From Arthrobotrys musiformis (Eukaryota > Ascomycota > Orbiliomycetes > Orbiliales > Orbiliaceae), in assembly GCA_036971715.1 (NCBI GenBank), contig JAVHJL010000005.1:3410001-3474000 (forward strand): 64,000 nt of DNA. The letters run 5' to 3'. Shown here one piece after another: positions 42,140-51,300 of this stretch. The notes beneath the pieces were generated by a model. That model did no database searches. It saw only the letters and a list, made by a program, of their open reading frames with translations, and was not told where the DNA came from. Made by a program: the position numbers and the translations under genes. How positions within the stretch are numbered: the stretch's first letter is position 1; every line of letters starts with the position of its first letter.

Positions 42140-43264
42140 TTACTCCTTCGTGACCTTGACTCCTCCATCGTGCGCATCCAATCTGGTCGTTGTCTTGATT
42201 CTCGTGGGGCTCTTCTCTTCCAATTCTTCGTTTATAAGTTCTTCGGTTGTTTCCTCGGGCAGGTTTTCGAGTCGCTTCCTCGGGCTTGATTTCGGCTTCC
42301 CGATTGATTCTGGTGGTCCCTCGCCTTCTGGTTTCGGATAGTTCTGCACGATGATATCGACAACTTCTTTGAATTCTCCCATCCAACTTGTGAGAACCGG
42401 GAAGAATATGACTTCCCTCTCCACATTCATTCCGTCGGCTAGGATCAAACTCTTCCAGAAGGCGGCGTCTTCGTGATTTCTTTGCTCACCCTTGATCACT
42501 GCCATCATAGCATAGGTTTCGTATTTCCCAGGCCGATGGATCAGTGCTACGTCCCCAACGGTAGCGGCATCAATGGCTCTTCGGCAGCAGATCTCTGCTT
42601 GGTTGAGCAGCCAGTCTCTGGTTGCCATATCCGGATGCCACGGCTGGACCCGTATCTTCGAAGCCCGCTCCAGAAACCCAGCTGCCGACAGCAGCTCTTT
42701 ACAGGTTTCGTAACACAGCTGTGGAGATTTTTCTTGGTCGAATTTTAGCTTCGGCAGCATCTCCCATGCGGCATCGTATTGCTTGAGCCGTGTGTGGGAG
42801 AAGAACAGCCGTCGGTCAAAGTAGGCCATGAGTTCTTCCCTGGTATTGACATTGTGCAGTTTGACGATGCAGTAGTTTATTACTTGGATATTTGAGGCGT
42901 TTTCTTCGAGAATCTTAATGATCTTGAGGAGGCTTGTGTGGGCCTTGAACCATTTGTGAGAGTAGAAGTCCGAATCGTGGGTTTCGATATAGTACTGAAG
43001 CTGTTTTATAAGAAGATCGGTGGGGAGTGGTGATAGAGGGGTCTTGGAAAGACTAGGCGGGATGGCAGAATTCCAGGGGGCCCGAGGAAGACTGGTGGCA
43101 TGTGACGATGCCGTCGAAGAAGTCTCCTCCTCCTGCCCCGTGACCGGCGGGTCTATCAACACAAACGGACTTGTTGGCGAGCTGGTGGCGGTGGACATTT
43201 TCGAAGCGGAGACCGTAATGGTGCTGACAGCTACTGTCGATTCTGAGAAATACTGGAATTGCAT
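42140..43264 (-). CDS. Helical hypothetical protein
   Basis: A single exon of 374 residues. The first 80 residues are Ser/Thr/Pro-rich and disordered. From about 85 to 320 it is predicted helical, with repeated aromatic and Leu patterns (DLLIKQLQYYIETHDSDFYS, HTRLKQYDAAWEMLPKLKF, NQAEICCRRAIDAATVGD) that could be TPR-like, though no consensus TPR was confirmed. The tail is acidic and basic mixed charge. An internal ATG 22 codons in (MSTATSSPTSP) is an alternative start. No signal peptide. The function is not recognised. Confidence 0.7.
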   Translation of the reverse strand: MQFQYFSESTVAVSTITVSASKMSTATSSPTSPFVLIDPPVTGQEEETSSTASSHATSLPRAPWNSAIPPSLSKTPLSPLPTDLLIKQLQYYIETHDSDFYSHKWFKAHTSLLKIIKILEENASNIQVINYCIVKLHNVNTREELMAYFDRRLFFSHTRLKQYDAAWEMLPKLKFDQEKSPQLCYETCKELLSAAGFLERASKIRVQPWHPDMATRDWLLNQAEICCRRAIDAATVGDVALIHRPGKYETYAMMAVIKGEQRNHEDAAFWKSLILADGMNVEREVIFFPVLTSWMGEFKEVVDIIVQNYPKPEGEGPPESIGKPKSSPRKRLENLPEETTEELINEELEEKSPTRIKTTTRLDAHDGGVKVTKE

Positions 43265-44747
43265 GGATCCTTTTAACTCCTCTGTATTGCTATCGCTGGA
43301 ACCTTCGAAGAGGGGTTGATATGAGCTATATACCAGACCGTATGCATCCCTACCCCAACCGTGCCCCCGAAAAAGTATGATAAGGAATTATATAAAGAAC
43401 GAGGGCAAAAAGACCTCACACTAATTATGCTGGAAGTGCATATGTCAGTCGTGGCGATATTACGAAAAGAAAAGAAAAATGTGAGCTTCGCCAAATTTGG
43501 ACCTTGCCAATGTATCGAAATCTCGCCAGTGGTTCCACCCCATGCGACCCATGCATGCCATGTTGGACAGCTAAGCTAAGCTTGCCGTACTGTCGCCTCG
43601 AAAAATTTCGATTCGTTAGAGCCTGCAAGACCAACTCACCGCGGTGCTATTGGCCAGTGGCTCTCGAGCTCGGTATTCATGGCAGATGGACATCCAAGTG
43701 ATACCTTGGTCTGAGACAGGATATATCCGGATACAACTTGAATCGGAGGCCATCTGACTCGACAGGGAATCAATGGCCAACCCCGCCCGCCCGCATTCAC
43801 TTGGGTTCGATCATGGTGGCGAGGATATGGTGCATGGTTGCAAGCACCCCGGTCGGTTGTGTTGGTTCGTGTAACCGAAGGCTTCCAGCTCTGGCTCCAG
43901 CTTATGTTGTATGCGTAACGTTCGATACCTATCCTGGCGGGGTTACACGGGTATCAGATAAGGCTTGAAACGGAAGCCTTTGAGGCTGAAGATGAACTCC
44001 TCCTGGCTGCAGCGGGGATATCCATGTCTGTGGCTCATCGGCAGAGCTTTGTGGTGCTTGCCGCTGCTCTGGCGTGGCTCCATGAGAGGCCCTGCCAACT
44101 TTCGGTGAGGAATGTTGCATTTTGGGGAACAACCGCGGGTCAACACGAAATCATCGCTCTGAAACAAGCATCGTGCAATGTGAACTGGGGTGCATTAGCT
44201 GCATAGTCTCGTTAGCTGCTGGGTAGATCATGGGGTTATTGGAATGATACTTATTGCTGTCATTGTGTGGGGGTTGAATCGTTGTTGATGTCGGAAAGAA
44301 TTGTTTATGGCATACTTAGTGGATAGCGACTGCATTGTACAGGGAGAGATTAGACAGGTGGCTTCGATGAATCTGGCTATCGGGTCTAAGCTAGTGTACG
44401 TGGACCTAGGTCAAACCTATTGAATTGGAGAGAAAAGGTCGGGATGGAAGAAAATGATTTAAATTTTTTTGAGGAAGCTAGTGTTTTCTTGAAATTGGAC
44501 TAGACTGCAGTAATTAAAAAAAGTAACAAAGAAACGTAAGAAAGATAGAAGAAAGCCTCCTCCAACCGCAGCCGTCGTGATGCTCCTGGTCAATAGTTAG
44601 TCACATGCCCGTGTAATAGAAGATAGACAGGATGAGTAATACTTACAAATCCACCAGAAAGTTTCTTGTGTTCAATTCCATAGTAACCAAAGGCAATGAC
44701 GGTCGAAAGCGGGCAACGACAGTCTTTGCTCTCAAGCTTTAGAAAAT
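43265..44747. other. Intergenic region
   Basis: Promoter side of the 42140-43264 gene and 3' side of the small secreted protein gene. Short open frames only. Confidence 0.5.
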
Positions 44748-45143
44748 TCACGGGTTGATGTGTCCAATTTGTTGGTAACACTCGCAGTAGTTGCTATCAA
44801 TTAATCGTTAGAAACATTTTTTCAAACTAGGGAAGGAGGTATGGACTCACTGGTAGCACTCTAAGAACTTCTCGTACTTGCAGATGCCTTGTACCTTGAT
44901 GAATTTGGTACGGCAACCGCAATAGTACTGGCACCAGTCCTTGTTGACCAGATTGCCCTGCCACGCGCGGAAGCGTCCAGCTGGGCAGATGACCCTCCAA
45001 CCCATGTTGATTGGTCGGTCCCATTGAGCTTCACGTTTTTCGACTTCAGCAGAGTCGGGAGTCGCAGCTGGGGCGGCAACCGGGCTGGAAACCACGCCAG
45101 AGGCAGCTGAGAGCAAGACGACAATGATCTTAGTAACCAACAT
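44748..45143 (-). CDS. Small Cys-rich secreted protein (effector-like)
   Basis: Two exons, 45143-44851 and 44793-44748, are joined across a 57-bp GTGAGT intron and give 112 residues ending QQIGHINP. A signal peptide of about 19 residues is followed by a short Ala/Pro-rich pro-region that ends in EKRE, a possible KR processing site. The mature part contains eight Cys (VICPAG, WCQYYCGC, GICKYEKF, ECYHNYCECY). Small size, secretion and Cys density are typical of fungal effectors or antimicrobial-type peptides, but no named family fits. TATTTAAG on the minus strand (fwd 45304-45311) and a CT-rich leader lie upstream. Confidence 0.75.
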
Positions 45144-46088
45144 AGTGACTGATTGACGAGAGCGATGATAGAGATGAAGAAATGGTATTTTATGAAGTGA
45201 GAGGAGGATTGGATCTGACGGTAGTGTTTGTTTTGGTGAAGGAAATATTGTTGTAGATGGTAGAAGAAGAGAAGAAGTTTGAGTGTGGGGATCGATGGCT
45301 CAGCTTAAATAGACAGATCTTCTCGCCGAGGGATTAGCCTTGACTCTTTGCTGCCCCTCCTCAATTTGCTGGCATAAATATTTCACGTCGTCAGGCACCC
45401 ACATTTCAAATGTATTTATTTTCCTTCCAGCAATCTAAATTGTTGATTCTTCAATCAATCATCAACCATCCCGCCATCTACCCGAGGATTTCCTCGACCC
45501 CATCTTCATTGCCGAATCCAGAGAGGGGCTCCTCCAGTTATTCTTCCTTGTCTTCGATGCTCAGTACCGGTTTCAAACTCCCCATCAAGGGGGTATCAGG
45601 CTTTGAAGCCATGGTAAGAAGTGTCTTTCCGGGTTTTTGTCATCGTGTTACATCTAACCCATCGTCTAGGAATCGCAGCTCCAGCTTCCTGGACGCGAGT
45701 GAAGCCAGTTGGACTACGAGCTGGTGTCACTAGGCACTTGACCTACCCTGCCTCGATCTGACTTTAGAAGAGACACTTCCGGGGCCCCGAGCCTCTCTCT
45801 TCCGATATTTAGGCAACCGGTGCTACGACTAGGGTACCTAGTACACCAAAACAACCATCACCGCTCCCCATACCTCATGGGCCGCGTACAGAGTCAAGCC
45901 GAAGACCATTAACGAGAAACCGTCGTACCGGCTTTCACACTCAACCTATTGGTTTTCCTTTGGGCATCCGCTCCCGATTTGCCCCTGACGCCGCAACCGG
46001 CCGAAGCACCCGTATTAGTTCTGAGTGAAACCCTTACGGCTCCCTCAGAGCTCCAATTATTTAATAGGATTTCTGGGGTTGCATTTGC

Positions 46089-46104
46089 ACCCCAATGGTG
46101 GGGT
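46089..46104. repeat. Hairpin ACCCCA/TGGGGT
   Basis: Perfect 6-bp stem with loop ATGG. Confidence 0.45.
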
Positions 46105-46303
46105 CCAGCAGTGGCTGGATGATTGCAAGAAGAAGTTGGGGCTGCAAATCCAACAGAACCTGGGGACGAGGCAAAGATCCAAACCGATGTTAACAATGGG
46201 TGCGTATGGTCATACCCATTCAAACAGAATCTAAGAAGGATATGATAGCTAACTAACACCGGTACGGGAACAGCTCGTGGTGTTGTGATTTTGGTGTTGA
46301 CGT

Positions 46304-46400
46304 GCCCTATATGCAGGGCCATCAACGAGCGGGGCGGGTGAGGAGGCCGCCAGTAACGCTGGGGCTAGTGCTGGCAGCTGGTATGCCCTATATGCAGGGC
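46304..46400. repeat. Direct pair of 16-base near-palindromes
   Basis: GCCCTATATGCAGGGC occurs twice exactly, at 46304-46319 and 46385-46400, 81 bp apart. Each can form a GCCCT/AGGGC stem. Confidence 0.6.
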
Positions 46401-46572
46401 TTCCGGGTCCAATTTTATGGTGGGATGCAACATCAGAACAGTCGCCGGCGCTATCAACGCAACCAACAGTAAGTTTTCATTTTACAGGCCAAGACTGCAA
46501 TTGTATCTCGATTGAACTTCTAACTAATATTAAACTAGACATCCACGCTGAGAAGATTGTTGACGGTGAACG

Positions 46573-46588
46573 CGGGGCGAATACCCCG
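46573..46588. repeat. Hairpin CGGGG/CCCCG
   Basis: Perfect 5-bp stem with the six-base loop CGAATA. Confidence 0.45.
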
Positions 46589-46674
46589 GTCCAACTAAAG
46601 GACGTTGTTGACCGGGGAATTCGCCACGTTTGCTGTCAGATCAAAAGGAGCACTTGGATTTGGGTGCGTGTGGG

Positions 46675-46860
46675 GCCAGCTACATAAGTAGCTTGGCTAC
46701 TAATCGGCTATCATATGGCTGGAGGCCTCGGTACTAGTTACAAGGCCCAGCATAGCTATTGATTGGCCATCATATAGCCTTGTGGGCCTCGGTGGTAACC
46801 ACCAGGCCCAGCTTGGCTATTGATTAGCCATCACATAGCTTTGCGGGCCTTCGTACGACC
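46675..46860. repeat. About 60-bp tandem repeat of hairpins, three copies
   Basis: Units start near 46696, 46755 and 46816 (GCTAYTRATYRGCY). Each unit has a GGCTA/TAGCC-type stem followed by a GGGCCT..AGGCCC stem. In unit 2 (46784-46809) GGGCCT plus GGTGG pairs perfectly with CCACC plus AGGCCC around TAA, with a single bulged C at 46790. Just before the block, 46675-46697 pairs GCC plus AGCTAC with GTAGCT plus GGC, with one bulged T. Confidence 0.65.
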
Positions 46861-47474
46861 TTACCGTGGAGCGTGGTGTGGATACCTATTGAGGCAATTC
46901 GTGCGGGGAGCAGGGATGACTACTTGCTACATATGGAATTGAGCTCTGCCACGCACCTCACAGGATGATGACGCATATGTATGTAATGGGGTAGTCGGCT
47001 TCGGTTACATTCTTGGGCTGCGATCGGCAGAATGTGGCTAAAAGGGCTGACTTCTCGAACAATCCTCTGCACGCTTTTGATATTGATGATAAGACTGTAT
47101 TCTAGTTTTATGGATATTCTAGCTTAGTTTGTACTCTGCGAATGCCATCTTGTATCTAGACCCTATATGGACCTGTCCCAGGATTACTCTCTATCACACG
47201 CTTATAACTAAACTCCACAGTAAACCTCCCTGTGCACTATGATAGTAATGATACCCAATCAGACACGCTCTGGCTTGGATAGATCTATAGACTAGCACAC
47301 TATTAATGAATCCCACATAGAGTCAGATCTTTCTTTAGTACCTAGGCTCGAGGCTCAAACTAAATAACTAGTTAGCTATCAAAGCTAGCTTCATACATTG
47401 TAAACCCCATATGCATTCTTCACAAATATACTTTGAATAATGTGTGTCCCGTATCTCGTAGTATGACTCTCAGG

Positions 47475-47488
47475 CCTTTTGCAAAAGG
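47475..47488. repeat. 14-bp palindrome
   Basis: CCTTTTGCAAAAGG, flanked by GGCC on both sides at slightly different distances. Confidence 0.5.
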
Positions 47489-48125
47489 GAGGCCTTAATT
47501 GAGTATTCGTCGCTGCGGCTACGATTCTTCCTTCGAAACGCAAAGCTAAAATTCTTCCGCGTACGGCCGTTCTAGAGCATCTATTCCATGGCAGTAATCT
47601 AATATCCTTAGGGGCGTTCACGCGGAAGTTGGCTTCTCGGTCAGGAGTCTTCGATACGCTCATCGATATGCAGTAGCGAGATCTATGATATCATATCGTT
47701 CATTCGGGAAGGGGAAAGATGTGCCTATGCTGCCCTACGCAACGAAATCGATTAGTGTAAATATTCAACTTTTGTAAAATAGAACTTATCCTCTGTTTGA
47801 TGGTACCAGCCTCGTGGCCGATTGATCCCCAATATGTCCGCTACGCATCGTATCCACACGCAAATCATCGACTTGTATTTTGACAGAAATTCGGACGCAA
47901 TGCTAAACAATCCAAAGTCATGTTCAAAGCAGGAACAGAGGGACTTAAGAGGGATTACCCGGCAATGAGACAGTCGACTGCGGGGTACTCACCGTTTATG
48001 CCGTGTTATTGTTTGGCACGTAGAAGGGGTGCGGAAAACTTTTAGTATCTGTTGTCATCCCGTTGAAGTCTTGGCCCTAGTCTCGAGACTGTATATCCCC
48101 CGTCCAAACTTTTTTCCCCCGTAAT

Positions 48126-48235
48126 TATAAAAGCCGAGCCCCTCCCGGCACTTTCACTCTCTTCTCCATCTTCCTTTCTCTTCTCCTTCTTTTAATCTCT
48201 TCTCTTTCAATCTCCTCTTCATCTCTCTTCCATCA
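48126..48235 (+). promoter_or_regulatory. TATA box and CT-rich leader
   Basis: TATAAAAG at 48126-48133, followed by a CT-rich stretch at about 48150-48235. It leads to the ATG at 48338. Confidence 0.55.
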
Positions 48236-48337
48236 ACAATCACCCCCGATCCACAACGGGTTAACCAAGTAGCCATCATCAGGCATCAGCTTCGCTTTTC
48301 TAGTCTTCTCGAGAAAAAGCACGGGGGCCTTCTGACT

Positions 48338-51300
48338 ATGGAGTCAGAGGCCTGCTCTCGAGAACCGCGGCTTCCGGTTGATACACTGGTGGCCGCTCTA
48401 AAGTCTAGCTCAGCAACAGAATTATAGTGAGTAAACAAACAAAAGTTTTCCCTCATCAACTTCCCTTCCCTTTTCTCAGCCACCAAAACACTTCTGCTAC
48501 CACTACGTCGTTCCGGTTAGGCAACGTACTCTTCCGAGGTCTTCTTCCACTTATTATATTATACTCACCGCTGGCATCCACGTCCATCGATGTGTCAGCT
48601 TTCCCCTCGCTGTCGTGTGTAACTGAACATCATCGATGCATTGGTTGCTTAACTCTAACGTCTGTTTGGCAAAATTTGCTCCTAGATATATCGTTACTGT
48701 TGCCCTTTACTAAATGATCTTGCCAATAACTCCCTGGGCACCATAGCGCGGACCCAGAGAGGGATTACCGCAAAAAGGGGTCAGACACTGGAAAGGTATG
48801 TCTCCAATGCCCCTAGTCCCCCACTTTGCCTCAAATCCGAAAGCTTCCCAAACAAATGGGGCTTGGAGTGAACCATATCGGGCAAACTAAACGTTTTAAC
48901 ATGACACTGACATTATAGTTTGGAATCAATTCTAGTCTACCCCTAGAAAGACCAACCCTGCCCAGCGCCGAGCCCAGCGCTGAACCATTCGGGCCAGCCA
49001 TGTGGCCAATATGTGGAGCTCCCTGGACGGTTCGCTTTTGCGGCCGGCATCCGAGCCCACTATTGGCCCGGCGGCCCTGTCCGCGAGGCTCGGACATTGT
49101 CAGTAGTTCGAGTCCTCAGCCAAATCTGGCCTGGGAGTTGTTGTTTTGCATAGGAGTTCCGGCGCACACAGCCGACGGACTTGACACGTCCTCGGCTTTG
49201 TGTAAAGAATTGTCATTGCGGTCTCCATTTTCGAAAATTTGGGGTACCGTCGAAAAGAGCTGGGGAGTACCAGCGAAACGTCGGCCACAAGCCATGTTCT
49301 CCTGGTCTCCCCACCCCCAGAAAGTCGGAGTCAGTACCGCGGCAGGCGAAACTGATTTCACGACAGCGCCATGTACATATGTTCGCGGCCTTGGATACGG
49401 TACCCCCAATACGGAAATTTATCGCAGAATCCTCATAGCTCTCACATCAAAGGGCCAGATGGAACCAGACGCATTAACGGATACCGAAGCCGCTGCATGC
49501 GGCCGGATCAATAAGATTTTTGGCGGCCTAAGAGGCTATGAGCAAGGAGTTAGAATGGAGGGTCCCTAATACAGAGGTATCCAAAGACATATCAACATTT
49601 CCCAAAGGGGATGCGTATGCTAACAGTTCCATGATCTACGTACGTAGCTAGAATGAAACACTGGCTCTTTATGTTACACGACGGCCGTACTACGCCATAG
49701 AGCTTATTACATGTTGCACGCAGATCATGAGCGTGCCAAAGCCAAACCCCTCAAGCTATGAGGATCTCAGTACGTAAGTACCATATTCACCCCTCACACA
49801 TCTATCTCTGCATACCTATGTAAAACATGCTGATTTTAAATTCTATAATAGTTTTATGATCTCTACGATTTTATATCGAGATATCATATGTCGGCGGGCT
49901 TGTTCGATGCCCTCCCACTTCATCCGGTCCCTTGCGAGGACAATAAACTTTTCCTGAGCATTGTGGCCCCGGATGAGTGCTCCCGCCGCGGATTGAATCA
50001 GAGTCGAGGTCAAGAGCTTGAAACTTGGTGCTTTATGGGATATGGGACCCAGTCCTTCGGGGTGCCCTAAATTTCCTACACATCAAATGCAACGAAGCCG
50101 GTACCCGATTATGGGCCGGCACAGTCGACGAAATTGCAGCCAATGGTTGCGGGGGGAGGACGACGATATTGCTATGGGGCCGGGCGCTTTCAAATAACGC
50201 CTACGAGCTATTGTCAGCTTACTGGCAAACTCCAGAAAAATCAGCGCCGGGCAAAAAAAATCCAAGCGCATGAATGTTCTCGTTGGGTTCCTCGCATTGC
50301 CCTGAAGACGATGGCTCGACTTGTGAACGCATTCCGAGAATTTAGCGGCCGCTTATCTTGGGGCAAGTCGGCCTGGGATCATATCCCGGCCGCAACGTCG
50401 AGAACAACCTTCCGCTGAAACGGTTTCACTATCTTTAATAAGCGGCCGCCACAAATACGAAAGCCAAAAAGTGTATGAAATTAGACGCGGGGTGGTGGCT
50501 TAGGTGGGTGAATTCGTGGGAAATTTCGAAAACGCCATCTCTAGTCTCGACGGGACTCACGGACGCGGTATTCGGGAAAGGTAGAACAAAACCACCACCT
50601 AGAGGTCCATGCCGTCTCGTGAAATACCCCGTAGGTTTGGTCCTACCGACCCCTACGATTCAGTATCTGGGTGGGGCCGGGGTTTCGACCATTACCACGT
50701 GAACCCTGGGCGATAAATGCGGCAGCAATTTTACGACCACAGAGAGAATTGCTACAAAATGCAAGGAACGGTTTAGACGCGGGTGAGAAGTATCCCCACA
50801 TACGACGGCTACGAAAGTCGGCCTGGGTTATACCCGGCCGCAAGTCCCAGAATCCCAATCCCGGGCACGAAGACCCGTGGGTTTGGGGAACATTATATTA
50901 GCCCTCCGAAAAGAAAGGACCGGAGCTCGAGAAAGCCGCCCTGGGATATATTCCCGGGCGCAATGTTACTTCGACACGATCGACTCGCAACGACTTTACG
51001 GTGCCCGACAAACGTCTGTTATGCGGAAATGGAAAAAGGTCACAAAGGATAATTGTGGTGTGGGAGTGCCATTAGCATTGTAATGGCGGTTAAAGTCGGC
51101 CTGGGATCACATACCGGCCGCAGTCTTTGGAACCTCATCATGCGCTTTTATGGAAAAGAGACGAGCCGTTGCTATCTTGAGAGATGTTCTAAAGGCAGAT
51201 CCTCGAGATATGCTGCCGCTAAAACGTTGCCGCTTTGACGGACCTGGCGGTAAGTAGTTTTTCGTCGGTCCATGGCCCTGATAGATACTTACGCGCGGGT

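Larger units (their letters stand above)
45144..48337. other. Intergenic region with tandem hairpin repeats
   Basis: Includes the promoter of the small secreted protein gene (to about 45320), inverted repeats at 46089-46104, 46304-46319, 46385-46400 and 46573-46588, the 60-bp tandem repeat block at 46675-46860, AT-rich DNA at 46.9-47.4 kb, a 14-bp palindrome at 47475-47488, and the promoter of the next gene (TATAAAAG at 48126-48133). Confidence 0.5.

Noticed and set aside
45410..45733. 107-codon plus-strand open frame in the spacer upstream of the small secreted protein gene
   Set aside because: Ser-rich, with no promoter, domain or splice support.
50257..51240. KSAWDHIPAA-type peptide repeats as proof of coding
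   Set aside because: The copies differ in length by non-multiples of three, while base pairing is kept, so the hairpin is the simpler explanation. Coding is not excluded.
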